From CAYZJV01 sp964473245 (GTDB lineage Bacteria > Spirochaetota > Spirochaetia > Sphaerochaetales > Sphaerochaetaceae), in assembly GCA_964473245.1 (NCBI GenBank), contig CAYYOL010000011.1, positions 1 through 54,453 of the forward strand: DNA of 54,453 nt, written 5' to 3'. The translations under genes and the position numbers were made by a program. Of the stretch, positions 15,489 through 23,836 are shown piece by piece (position 1 is the first letter of the stretch; each line of letters starts with the position of its first letter). Under the pieces are notes generated by a model. That model searched no databases. It saw only the letters and a list, made by a program, of their open reading frames with translations, and had not been told where the DNA came from.

Positions 15489-17154
15489 CAAGACCTCCCT
15501 TCATTTCAACCTTCCGAGCATACATACGACTATCGGCAGCATCGAACAGTGCATCGACAGAGACATAGTCATTCGCGTCTCTCCAGAGAGCCTCACCGTG
15601 GGCAATACTTGCTATCTTCGTATCAATTCCATCTACGAAATCTCCGGATAGAAGCGTGTTCTGGGCCTGAGTGAAGAGACTGCTGTCGCAGGGATCACAT
15701 ATCATGGCAAACTCATCGCCTCCGATCCTGTATACGGTGCCGACCCCTGCGAATTTCTCCATGAGCTGTCGTGCGATGGCTCGCAGAAACTCATCTCCGA
15801 CGGAGTGCCCTTCCCGATCGTTCAACTCCTTGAGATTGTTCACATCGAATACCATCAGGGCGATCGGATCACTGAAGTCCCTGCTCCTGAGCTGATCCAT
15901 ACGGTCCTCGAACGCCCTTCTATTGGCTACACCGGTAAGACCGTCGAGATCTACCTGCGAGAGGAGATATTTCTCCTTTCCTCGCAATTCGATGAAACGC
16001 ATGACCTGCACAAGAACCTGACGCAGAAGCACAAACCCAAAAGCCATGATTCCCAGATTCAGGAACAGTGCATTGAACAGCGTGTGAACAGGCATGAGCA
16101 GTAGTATGAGTTCTCCGATGATCGAGACCAAAAGACAGACGAAGGCAACGAGGAACTGACCGACTGTTCGATCTCCTCCCCTATAGGCTTTCACTGAAAG
16201 AGTAACCACCACGAGAAGGTAGATCAACAGCACGATAGCCGTAGGAGTGAACCAGGTGTGATAGTTCGATACTCCTACGTACTGGAGGACGGTTGCGATC
16301 ATGAACCAGAGGGGAAATAGGAGCACGATACGGTTTAGCGCGCGGGATCCAGGAATGTTGTATGTATGCTGTACGAACCGAGTTATGAACACCGGTAGCA
16401 TGTACATGGCAAAGACACCGAAGGTGAGTAGGATGAGTTGATTGTGTATGAACAGTTGCGTGGACATACTTCCGCCCACCATCCAGAGCCCGGCGCAGAG
16501 TTCGATCCCTGCGAAGGCCTGTGCACTCCGATGAATGGCTAGTTTCCTGAAGAGTCCGATCGAGAGCAGGAAGACGGTAAGCGAAGTGAGTAGGATGAGG
16601 GTGCCGAATACAAAAGAGATGCCATCATAGCGCATGAGTGCCACGAGCTGCGATGTGCGGGTCCCAATATAGACAGGGTAGAACGTGCCTGCAGAACGGC
16701 TGCTGTTTGCCGTCATCTCGATTTCAAGCTTTGCTCCATCACTGTCGGCGGGAAGCCATACCACGTGGTTCATATAGCCGAGGACCTGCACCCTCCTCTC
16801 TGCAAGATTTCCATCGTACGAGTAGAGCTGTTCACCGTCGAGAAAGACCTGCACTATTTTCTGCGATGTACGAAACATGATGCTGTTCGTCTGATCATGC
16901 GGTTTTTCGATGACACGAGACAGTACCACGTGTTGTCCATCCAGGTCGGTATCGCCTAGGACCGTGGGTAGAGAGAGGTTTCGGTACCGGACCTCTCCAT
17001 TGACCGAGAGCGTCCATCCATCCCGCAGTGTATGTGTCGTGGTATCCCACATGCTTCCGATCGAGACACGAGAGACATCGATTAGGGTAATGAGCAGAAC
17101 GACTGTGACACCGAGATAAAGAAGTACGCGCCAGGAGGCCCTGTATAATCTCAT
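15481..17154 (-). CDS. Membrane diguanylate cyclase (7TM + GGDEF)
   Basis: A 557-aa protein with one N-terminal transmembrane helix, an extracytoplasmic beta domain of about 150 residues (YRNLSLPTVLG to SAGTFYPVYIGT), seven transmembrane helices (about 180-390) and a C-terminal GGDEF domain. This is a 7TMR-DISM-like sensor layout. DGLTGVANRRAF and an intact RIGGDEFAM indicate an active c-di-GMP synthase; no RxxD inhibitory site precedes it. The ligand is unknown. There is no Shine-Dalgarno. It interrupts the usual rpoN-hpf adjacency and is transcribed against it. A partial EAL gene at the right edge supplies the opposite activity. Confidence 0.92.
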   Translation of the reverse strand: MRLYRASWRVLLYLGVTVVLLITLIDVSRVSIGSMWDTTTHTLRDGWTLSVNGEVRYRNLSLPTVLGDTDLDGQHVVLSRVIEKPHDQTNSIMFRTSQKIVQVFLDGEQLYSYDGNLAERRVQVLGYMNHVVWLPADSDGAKLEIEMTANSSRSAGTFYPVYIGTRTSQLVALMRYDGISFVFGTLILLTSLTVFLLSIGLFRKLAIHRSAQAFAGIELCAGLWMVGGSMSTQLFIHNQLILLTFGVFAMYMLPVFITRFVQHTYNIPGSRALNRIVLLFPLWFMIATVLQYVGVSNYHTWFTPTAIVLLIYLLVVVTLSVKAYRGGDRTVGQFLVAFVCLLVSIIGELILLLMPVHTLFNALFLNLGIMAFGFVLLRQVLVQVMRFIELRGKEKYLLSQVDLDGLTGVANRRAFEDRMDQLRSRDFSDPIALMVFDVNNLKELNDREGHSVGDEFLRAIARQLMEKFAGVGTVYRIGGDEFAMICDPCDSSLFTQAQNTLLSGDFVDGIDTKIASIAHGEALWRDANDYVSVDALFDAADSRMYARKVEMKGGLAR

Positions 17155-17162
17155 GGTAAAAA

Positions 17163-17171
17163 ATTATATCA
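17163..17171 (-). promoter_or_regulatory. extended -10 promoter of the GGDEF gene
   Basis: TGA followed by TATAAT on the minus strand, with the ATG 8 nt downstream, implies a leaderless mRNA. No good -35 is visible, as expected of extended -10 promoters. Confidence 0.65.
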
Positions 17172-17275
17172 CACCTACCCCACCGAGGTGAGAAGTTTCA
17201 TCAAAAAAGTGTACAACCTGTCAAAAGCATTCTATGGTACGGAATTACACGAGATCTTGTTCTGGGCCTTTCCAT

Positions 17276-17304
17276 TTGACTTTTCACATCGTCAGCCGTA
17301 TCCT
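17276..17304 (+). promoter_or_regulatory. hpf promoter
   Basis: TTGACT (17276-17281), a 17-bp spacer and TATCCT (17299-17304), 30 bp before the hpf start codon. Confidence 0.5.
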
Positions 17305-17333
17305 TTTCATACGACCTATTGGAAGGAGGACCT

Positions 17334-17633
17334 ATGAATCTAGAAATCAAAGGAATCCACTACAATGTGAGCGACACGACTCTCGAGTTTTTTGACAAGA
17401 AACTCCAGAAACTCTCATTCGCGGAACAGTTCATCCACGATCTGACCATTACGGTCACAAAAGAGAATGTAGGACAAGGGTATCATTTGGACGGCAAAGT
17501 CCACTTCTCCTGGGGCCCGATCAAGATGGTCAGCACAGATTGCTATGAACTGTACGAAGGTATCGAACTATTGGTCGATAAACTTGAGGCGGTAGCACGA
17601 AAAGAGAAGGGAAAAATTCAAGAGCATAAATAG
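17334..17633 (+). CDS. hpf: Ribosome hibernation promoting factor (short form)
   Basis: A 99-aa HPF/RaiA-family protein (MNLEIKGIHYNVSDTTLEFFDKKLQKL... DCYELYEGIELLVDKLEAVARKEK). It binds the decoding centre and promotes ribosome dimerisation or inactivation in stationary phase. It lacks the C-terminal dimerisation domain of long HPF. The start at 17334 has AAGGAGG 6 nt upstream, so the upstream in-frame codons are not used. Three tandem hairpins directly follow the stop and probably separate it from hprK, which has its own promoter. Confidence 0.93.
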   Translation: MNLEIKGIHYNVSDTTLEFFDKKLQKLSFAEQFIHDLTITVTKENVGQGYHLDGKVHFSWGPIKMVSTDCYELYEGIELLVDKLEAVARKEKGKIQEHK

Positions 17634-17712
17634 GGCTTCCCAGACTGGGAAGCCACCAGAAGCAGAGCCCCGGAGCGATCCGGGGCATTTAATTTCCCCG
17701 AAAACGGGGAAA
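17634..17712 (+). terminator. three tandem stem-loops after hpf
   Basis: Hairpin 1 is GGCTTCCC/GGGAAGCC (17634-17654), starting at the base after the stop. Hairpin 2 is GCCCCGGA-GCGA-TCCGGGGC (17667-17686), with a GNRA loop and followed by ATTTAATTT. Hairpin 3 is TTTCCCCG-AAAA-CGGGGAAA (17693-17712). Only the second has a reasonable T-rich tail, so the array may act in RNA stability or attenuation as well as termination. Confidence 0.75.
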
Positions 17713-17742
17713 CCACTTAACAAACGCTCACTTATCCGCTTA

Positions 17743-17751
17743 AGATATGGT
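17743..17751 (+). promoter_or_regulatory. extended -10 promoter of hprK
   Basis: An extended -10 element (TGG then TATAGT) lies about 15 bp upstream of the AAGGAGG Shine-Dalgarno of hprK. No convincing -35 is seen. Confidence 0.45.
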
Positions 17752-17773
17752 ATAGTTCGGAAGGAGGACCATT

Positions 17774-18751
17774 GTGGAATTTTCCATTCTCGATCTGCTC
17801 GATCTTGATCTGAAGGAGCACAATCACCTGCAGCTCACCTGCATTGCGGGGAGAAGTGGTCTGTCACGAAAACTCACCAATGCAAAAATCAGCCGTCCCG
17901 GTCTCCCTCTAAGTGGATTCTTCGACGAATTCAGTCATGAAAGTATCCAGGTATTCGGTCGAGGTGAACAGCGTTACCTCAAAAAGCTCGAATCGGAAGA
18001 TCAGCTGGCTACATTGGAAAAACTCTTCAGCTATCCGATCCCCACCTGCATATTCTGCGATGGTGGTCGTCCAAGCCTGCGGTTCATTGAAATTGCGGAG
18101 AGGTCCGGGTGCTCCATCCTACAGACAGCGCTCGGCTCTGCCGACTTCTCTCGTGGCCTTATTCAGATGCTGGACGAGATCTTTGCTCAGACACTCACGA
18201 TTCATGGCGTTCTGGTCGAAGTGTATGGCATTGGTGTGTTGATTACCGGAGACAGTGGTGTCGGAAAGAGCGAGACCGCCCTGGAACTCATAGAGCGAGG
18301 GCATCGGCTCATTAGCGACGATACGGTCAAGCTCCGAAACATAAGCGACACCTACCTCATAGGCAGTGGAGAGAACCCTCTATTGGCTCACCACATGGAA
18401 ATACGTGGAATCGGCATACTCAATCTGGCGAATCTATTCGGTGTTGGATCGATACGAGACAAGAAACAGGTCCAACTGCTGGTTCACCTCGAAGAGTGGG
18501 ATTCGAACAAGAACTATGACCGGGTCGGAGAAGAGCTCTCAGAATCGCTTCTCGGTATCACCATCCCCAAACTCGAGATTCCGGTGAAGCCGGGAAGGAA
18601 TGTCCCGATCATCATAGAGACCGCTGCGAGAAATGAACGTTTGAAGAAACTTGGTTACTATTCTGCCAAGGAGTTCGACCAGAGCGTACTCAAATGGCTG
18701 GAGAGTGAATCGGCAAGAAACCTATACTATAACAACGAGGAGACATTTTGA
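17774..18751 (+). CDS. hprK: HPr kinase/phosphorylase
   Basis: A 325-aa bifunctional HPr(Ser) kinase/phosphorylase. The N-terminal MurF-like domain spans about 1-130. The catalytic domain has conserved H144, Walker A GDSGVGKSE (159-167), SDD at 181-183 and the HprK signature HHMEIRGIGILNL (206-218). It phosphorylates HPr at Ser46 in response to metabolites. The start is GTG with AAGGAGG 7 nt upstream. hpr follows immediately. In bacteria without full sugar PTS this pair is thought to have regulatory rather than transport roles; no other PTS gene is in this window. Confidence 0.97.
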   Translation: MEFSILDLLDLDLKEHNHLQLTCIAGRSGLSRKLTNAKISRPGLPLSGFFDEFSHESIQVFGRGEQRYLKKLESEDQLATLEKLFSYPIPTCIFCDGGRPSLRFIEIAERSGCSILQTALGSADFSRGLIQMLDEIFAQTLTIHGVLVEVYGIGVLITGDSGVGKSETALELIERGHRLISDDTVKLRNISDTYLIGSGENPLLAHHMEIRGIGILNLANLFGVGSIRDKKQVQLLVHLEEWDSNKNYDRVGEELSESLLGITIPKLEIPVKPGRNVPIIIETAARNERLKKLGYYSAKEFDQSVLKWLESESARNLYYNNEETF

Positions 18752-18753
18752 CC

Positions 18754-19017
18754 ATGGTTGAACGAGAGGTCGAAGTCCTGAATCGTGCCGGCATACATGC
18801 AAGGCCAGCTGCACTCATCGTGAAAGTAGCTAACAAGTTTACATCCAACCTCTACATGGAGAAGGATAGAATGAAGATCAACGGGAAATCCATCATGGGA
18901 ATCATCACGCTTGGAGCCTCGTACAAATCCCGTCTGATAATCACAACAGACGGACCTGATGAGGAAGAGGCCGCTCAGGCAATCGAGCAGTTGTTCCTCA
19001 ACCGGTTCGAAGAGTAG
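18754..19017 (+). CDS. ptsH: Phosphocarrier protein HPr
   Basis: An 87-aa HPr. With the ATG at 18754 as start, the catalytic histidine in NRAGIHARPAA is exactly His15 and the regulatory serine in KINGKSIMGI is exactly Ser46, as in E. coli and Bacillus numbering. This decides the start over the TTG at 18748. Both phosphorylation sites are therefore present: His15 for EI/PEP and Ser46 for HprK encoded just upstream. The Shine-Dalgarno GAGGAG lies about 11 nt upstream within the end of hprK. Confidence 0.97.
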   Translation: MVEREVEVLNRAGIHARPAALIVKVANKFTSNLYMEKDRMKINGKSIMGIITLGASYKSRLIITTDGPDEEEAAQAIEQLFLNRFEE

Positions 19018-19026
19018 GAGCACGTC

Positions 19027-19644
19027 GTGAAAGGTCTGACAGCAAGACAGCAAGAGGTACTCGATTTCATTAAGCAGTACATCGAGCAAAACTCATATGC
19101 CCCGGCAGTTCGTGATATCGCGAGGCACTTTGGCATTACGGTCAAAGCCGCTCATGATCATCTGAAGGCTCTTGAGCGCAAGGGAGCGATCCACTCTTCG
19201 GAAGGGATCTCCCGTTCAACCGGCGTCGTCGGTTTCTCGGTCGCAGCATCGGTGGAAACCATCTCTGTACCGGTGCTTGGTAATACTGCAGCAGGACTCC
19301 CCATCCTGGCAGAGGAGAACAGAGAGTTCGAACTCCAGATCCCGACATCGCTCATCCCCGGAAAAGGCCCCTACTTCGCCCTCCATGTCGAAGGAGATAG
19401 TATGGTGGATGCAGGCATACTCGACGGAGATCTTGCAATCATACGTCAGACCGGAACAGCGAACAATGGAGAGATCGTCGTGGCTCGTGTGGGAGAGGAC
19501 AACCGTGTCACACTCAAACGATACTACCTTGCACAACACGCGATTGAACTGAGACCCGAGAATCCAAAATATGGTTCACTCTATTCAAAAGATGTCACGA
19601 TACTCGGTAAACTCCACATGATCATACGAGACTATGAGCGGTAA
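19027..19644 (+). CDS. lexA: LexA, SOS repressor
   Basis: A 205-aa LexA. The N-terminal winged helix is TARQQEVLDFIKQYIEQ with APAVRDIARHFG and VKAAHDHLKALERKG. The self-cleavage site Ala89-Gly90 lies in LGNTAAGLP. Catalytic Ser125 is in EGDSMVDAG and Lys164 in VTLKRYY. Damage-induced cleavage would derepress the SOS genes. It starts with GTG and is co-transcribed with hprK-hpr and overlaps holA by 11 bp. No operator motif is recognisable near its promoter, and the spirochaete LexA box is not one I can assign. Confidence 0.95.
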   Translation: MKGLTARQQEVLDFIKQYIEQNSYAPAVRDIARHFGITVKAAHDHLKALERKGAIHSSEGISRSTGVVGFSVAASVETISVPVLGNTAAGLPILAEENREFELQIPTSLIPGKGPYFALHVEGDSMVDAGILDGDLAIIRQTGTANNGEIVVARVGEDNRVTLKRYYLAQHAIELRPENPKYGSLYSKDVTILGKLHMIIRDYER

Positions 19645-20695
19645 TACGAAACACACACCTCGCGTACACCTCCTCCTCGGCCCTGAGACAGGAGAGAAAG
19701 GAGCACGCCTAAAAGAGATCAGAGGGGCTCTGAGAACTGAATTCTCTGCGGATCCCGAGATCTATCGATTCTACCCGTTCGAGACTCTCAATGGTGAGAT
19801 CTTTACTGCTTTACAGAACAACTCACTCTTTTCAGAGCATCGTTTGGTTATCCTGAGTCAGGCAGAATTACTCCAGAGTTCCCAGATCAAGGAGCTTGAA
19901 GCGTACCTGGAGGAGCCGAGCGATTCAGCAACACTGGTGATTATCAGTTCGGAGACCAGAGTGAGTCAGAAAATCGCTTCTCGAGTTCCGAAGAGTCAGA
20001 CGAAAATCTTTTGGGAGATGTTCGAGAACCGAAAGCCGGAATGGGTCCGTGGTCTGTTCTCCAGATCCGACTTCGCAATCACCGGAGACGCAGTGGACAT
20101 GATGCTCGAGCTGGTGGAAAACACCACGCAGGAACTCCGCGCCACAGCACTCCAGCTCATGCAGTTCGTTGCGACCGAGCACCGTGCGACAGTGACCGAA
20201 GACGATGTCGAACGATTCATCCAACACACACGGCAGGAGAGTGTCTTCTCCCTGTTCGAACACATGGCAACCGGAAGTTATGAACGTGCACTCGATATCC
20301 TCCACACCCTCATTCGGTCGGGCGATGGTGACCCGATTCCCCTGCTCGCAGGACTCTTGTGGCAATTCAGACGGCTTGTCTCGCTCGAGGAGCTCCTCGC
20401 TGAAGGACACCGCTGGGACGATGCCGTGAATGCGGTCTCAGTCATGGGAAAGACCGTCGCGATCAAGCGGAAGAAGGACCTCGGAATCTATGCAGAAGCG
20501 GTCAAGCGATATCCGCTTCGCGAGAGTAGATCGATCATCGCAGCGATCGGAGAATACGATATACTGACCAGACAGATGGGATCAGATTTGCACTCGCTGC
20601 TCCTCGAACGGCTACTCGGTCGTATCATGGTGAACAAAGGGGCCGATCCGGCACAACTCGAAACACTCTCCTTCGCTACAGATGCAAAGTTTTAA
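19634..20695 (+). CDS. holA: DNA polymerase III delta subunit
   Basis: A 353-aa clamp-loader delta subunit that opens the beta clamp. It has the N-terminal RFC-like domain (VHLLLGPETGEKGARLKEIR, NNSLFSEHRLVIL, SDSATLVIIS) without a functional P-loop, as expected for delta, and the C-terminal helical collar (PLLAGLLWQFRRLV ... LLLERLLGRI). It overlaps the end of lexA and overlaps convergent uvrC by 20 bp. Confidence 0.9.
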   Translation: MSGNTKHTPRVHLLLGPETGEKGARLKEIRGALRTEFSADPEIYRFYPFETLNGEIFTALQNNSLFSEHRLVILSQAELLQSSQIKELEAYLEEPSDSATLVIISSETRVSQKIASRVPKSQTKIFWEMFENRKPEWVRGLFSRSDFAITGDAVDMMLELVENTTQELRATALQLMQFVATEHRATVTEDDVERFIQHTRQESVFSLFEHMATGSYERALDILHTLIRSGDGDPIPLLAGLLWQFRRLVSLEELLAEGHRWDDAVNAVSVMGKTVAIKRKKDLGIYAEAVKRYPLRESRSIIAAIGEYDILTRQMGSDLHSLLLERLLGRIMVNKGADPAQLETLSFATDAKF

Positions 20696-22454
20696 GAATT
20701 CTCTCCGCCACAGGCAGAGGAACCTTCGCAAGTCGTGCAATCTCCTCTTTCGATGATGATAGAAGCGTATCAAGCGTACCGAAGGTCTGCATGATGCGTT
20801 TACTTCGGGCTGGCCCGACGCCATCGATCGATTCTAGCAGTGTGAACGTAGCATCGCGCGAACGTTGTTGTTGATTCAGTGTCGTAGCGAATCGATGGGT
20901 TTCGTCTCGCACAGCCTGGAGCACCTTCAATGCGGCTGACCCCTCGGGCAACCGAAGAGGAGGGCGCTCATCGGGGAAATGGATATCCTCGTACTGTTCT
21001 GCCAGACCAACGACAGGGATCGAATCGAGACCAAGGCTCATAAGCACCTCTTTCGCCGCATGCACCTGCCCTATACCGCCATCGATCATTATCAAATCGG
21101 GTAGAGCCTGTTGTTCCCGTATCTGCCGTGTGTACCGACGTGTCACCGCTTCGCGAATGGCACCGTAATCATCTATCCTCCCGTCCAGAGACTTGATATT
21201 GAACCGGCGATAGTTGCTTCTGTCCGGACTTCCATCCTTGAACGTTATGAGCGATGCCACCGTATACTTCCCCGCTAGCTGGGCGATATCGAACCCTTCT
21301 ATGTGCTTCGGAGGAGACTCGAGGTCCAGCACCTCCATGAGTTCTTCCAAGGCCTCTGGATTCTCTCGACTCTTGAGCCGTTTCTCTACATCGCGCCCCG
21401 CATTCTCGGCAGCCATTCTCAGCACGCGGTAATGCTTCCCCTCTTCGGGGATCGAGACTTCGGTCGGTACCTGCAACGCTTCTGAGAAGTAGGTTTGAAC
21501 CAGCTCCTTGTCGATATCGTGAGACACGAAGAGCTGCTGGGGGATATTGCCCCCATCGCTATAGTATTGGGTGAGAAAGTTCAACAACGTCTCGGTCTCA
21601 TCGCCGAACGTCTCAGCTCGGTAGAGTGCTTTGCCCATGAGCTTTCCATCGCGAATCTGCATGATCGAGACCGTAGCAAGGTGCATCCGCATCTCGCAGG
21701 CGGCATAGTCACGACTCTCGGTGGAGAAGTCCTGCACCTGTTGAGCACGCGATACCGATTCGAGCGCTATGAGGATATCCCGCTTTTCAGCTGCCGCCTC
21801 GTATCGCTGCTCCTTTGCATCTGCGAGCATCTCCTCTCTCACCTGCCTCACCAGCTCGTCATCCTTCCCCTGTAGAAAGGCTCTGACCTTGGCTATATGT
21901 TTCGCATACTCCTCTTCTGTGACCAAACCGGCACAGGGGCCACAACACCTCCCGATATGGTAGTAGAGACAGGGGGTATAGCGCTTTCTGAGGGGGATTC
22001 CACACTTTCTCAGGGGGAACATCTTATCTATCAGATCCAGATACTGGGTAAGGCTCTTCCCATCGGGATACGGACCATAATATTCGGAGCCATCCCGTAT
22101 CACCCTCCGTGTCTTGAAGACTTTCGGAAATGGCTCGTTGGTTATACGGATCAACGGATAGCTCTTACCGTCTTTGAGCGAGATGTTGTAGTGAGGGTTG
22201 TGTTGCTTGATCAGGTTGTTTTCCAGAACGAGGGCCTCGTACTCGTTGCCGGTGATGATATACTCAATCTCGGCGATCTTGCTCACCAGGAACTTCGTCT
22301 TGATATCCTTGCCACCAAGGAAGTATGAGGTGACCCTGTTTCTCAAGTCCTTGGCCTTCCCCACATAGATGATCTTCCCCGATGCATCCTTCATGAGATA
22401 CACACCGGGAAGATGAGGTAGAGATTTTGCCTGTTCCTTGGGGTTGGATTCCAT
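20676..22454 (-). CDS. uvrC: Excinuclease ABC subunit C
   Basis: A 592-aa UvrC that makes both incisions in nucleotide excision repair. The N-terminal GIY-YIG nuclease is LPGVYLMKDASGKIIYVGKAKDLRNRV, the Cys-containing linker is YYHIGRCCGPC, and the UVR motif lies near 200-235. The RNase-H-like domain includes LDLESPPKHIEGFDIAQ and MIDGGIGQ, and the C-terminal HhH is IDGVGPARSKRIMQTFG. There is no Shine-Dalgarno; the ATG is 9 nt after a -10 box. Its promoter region is shared with the divergent SPL-like radical SAM gene. Confidence 0.98.
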   Translation of the reverse strand: MESNPKEQAKSLPHLPGVYLMKDASGKIIYVGKAKDLRNRVTSYFLGGKDIKTKFLVSKIAEIEYIITGNEYEALVLENNLIKQHNPHYNISLKDGKSYPLIRITNEPFPKVFKTRRVIRDGSEYYGPYPDGKSLTQYLDLIDKMFPLRKCGIPLRKRYTPCLYYHIGRCCGPCAGLVTEEEYAKHIAKVRAFLQGKDDELVRQVREEMLADAKEQRYEAAAEKRDILIALESVSRAQQVQDFSTESRDYAACEMRMHLATVSIMQIRDGKLMGKALYRAETFGDETETLLNFLTQYYSDGGNIPQQLFVSHDIDKELVQTYFSEALQVPTEVSIPEEGKHYRVLRMAAENAGRDVEKRLKSRENPEALEELMEVLDLESPPKHIEGFDIAQLAGKYTVASLITFKDGSPDRSNYRRFNIKSLDGRIDDYGAIREAVTRRYTRQIREQQALPDLIMIDGGIGQVHAAKEVLMSLGLDSIPVVGLAEQYEDIHFPDERPPLRLPEGSAALKVLQAVRDETHRFATTLNQQQRSRDATFTLLESIDGVGPARSKRIMQTFGTLDTLLSSSKEEIARLAKVPLPVAERILKTLHL

Positions 22455-22463
22455 ACAGAAAAC

Positions 22464-22507
22464 AGCATAGCCTCCGATTGATGAAATTGCAAGAATACAG
22501 CTAGAAT
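22464..22507. promoter_or_regulatory. overlapping divergent promoters, uvrC and SPL-like gene
   Basis: For uvrC (minus): TTGCAA (22487-22492), a 17-bp spacer and TATGCT (22464-22469). For the SPL-like gene (plus): TTGATG (22478-22483), an 18-bp spacer and TAGAAT (22502-22507). The two promoters interleave within 44 bp, so one regulator or polymerase occupancy could affect both. Both mRNAs appear leaderless or nearly so. Confidence 0.6.
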
Positions 22508-22513
22508 GGCCCC

Positions 22514-23797
22514 ATGGTCAAAGACTCCCCGGAAGCCGCATTGCATGCCCATCCTCTCGCTTCATCGCTTACCGAGACCGACCGAGCTTTCCTTGTCTCG
22601 GTCATGCAACGATACCACCTTTCGTATCAGCAGGCTCGCATGCTGATAGAACAGGCAATCGACCTCTCGCTCTGGAGACAACCACCGATCGCTACATTCT
22701 GGGATGAATCGGCAGGGGGAAACCGTACCGGTAAACCCAAGCTCAAGGCGATCTTCGGAAAGACAATGGATCGAATAGCGGCTCTGCGAACAAATCCAAC
22801 CGACTATGCCGACTTCTTCGATTCTCCCAGACTTGCATCGAAGGTCACTCATGTCGAAACGCTTGACGATGTCCGTCTGCTCGGACGCTGCCCCTGTCCA
22901 GTGTCGGGAGAGAAGACCCGGTGCTGCAATCTTCTGACACTCGATGTGGTACAACAATGCGCATTCGCCTGTTCATACTGCTCGATCCAGAGCTTCTACC
23001 ATAAGAATGAGATCGTGTTCGTGGAGAACCTGCGAGAACGACTGGAGCATCTTGAACTTCCAGAGGATGCCTGGCATATCGGTACCGGTCAATCTTCGGA
23101 CTCGCTCATGTGGGGAAACGAACATGGATTGCTCGATGCTTTGGCACACTTTTCACGTAAGCACCCAGAGATCGTGGTCGAATTGAAAACCAAGTCTGCA
23201 CGAGTCGATTGGATAAGCACCGTCGACTTCCCACGTTCGGTAGTCGCTACCTGGTCTCTGAACGTACCGACGATCATTGAGAAGGAGGAACATGGAAGCG
23301 CATCGCTCGAGCGACGACTCGATGCTGCACGTGCTGCGGCCGATGCAGGAATGCTTGTCGGGTTCCATCTCCACCCGATGGTGTACTTCAAAGGGTGGGA
23401 ACAGGAGTACCAATCGGTAGTACGCGCCATCGTAGATCGATTCTCCCGAGACGAAGTGCTCATGATCTCTCTTGGAACGCTCACCTTCACTAAAGAGGTG
23501 CTCAGACAACTCCGCGAAGGGGGGCAGCCTAGCAGAATCCTGCAGATGGAGCTGCAAGAGACTGCAGGAAAGTATTCCTATCCGCGTGAGGTGAAACAAC
23601 AGATGTTCAGCCATGCCTACCACTGCTTCCCCGACTCGTGGAAGGGTGAAGAGGGTCCTTTCTTCTATCTGTGCATGGAGGTTCCTGAGTTGTGGGAACC
23701 GGTGCTTGGTATATCCTATGCGAACAACGCAGCATTTGAATCTGCTATGCGAGAGCACTACACTCGGCGGATTCAAACTCAGAGCCTTCAAATATAA
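22514..23797 (+). CDS. SPL-family radical SAM protein (SplB-like)
   Basis: A 427-aa radical SAM protein with the cluster motif CAFACSYC (C149, C153, C156). It resembles spore photoproduct lyase-type proteins in overall plan: the GTGQSSDSLMW segment, the ARVDWIS region and the LGTLTFTKEVL segment. Four more cysteines (C126, C128, C137, C138) precede the radical SAM motif. True SplB repairs the spore photoproduct, but this non-sporulating lineage should not make it, so the substrate is unknown. Divergence from uvrC supports, but does not prove, a DNA-repair role. The start is the ATG at 22514, 6 nt after TAGAAT. Confidence 0.8.
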   Translation: MVKDSPEAALHAHPLASSLTETDRAFLVSVMQRYHLSYQQARMLIEQAIDLSLWRQPPIATFWDESAGGNRTGKPKLKAIFGKTMDRIAALRTNPTDYADFFDSPRLASKVTHVETLDDVRLLGRCPCPVSGEKTRCCNLLTLDVVQQCAFACSYCSIQSFYHKNEIVFVENLRERLEHLELPEDAWHIGTGQSSDSLMWGNEHGLLDALAHFSRKHPEIVVELKTKSARVDWISTVDFPRSVVATWSLNVPTIIEKEEHGSASLERRLDAARAAADAGMLVGFHLHPMVYFKGWEQEYQSVVRAIVDRFSRDEVLMISLGTLTFTKEVLRQLREGGQPSRILQMELQETAGKYSYPREVKQQMFSHAYHCFPDSWKGEEGPFFYLCMEVPELWEPVLGISYANNAAFESAMREHYTRRIQTQSLQI

Positions 23798-23836
23798 AGC
23801 ATTGACACAGTACGGGTTAACCGGGTACAGAAGAGT

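Noticed and set aside
17634..17773. LexA operator upstream of the hprK-lexA operon
   Set aside because: No palindrome resembling known Gram-positive or proteobacterial LexA boxes is present.
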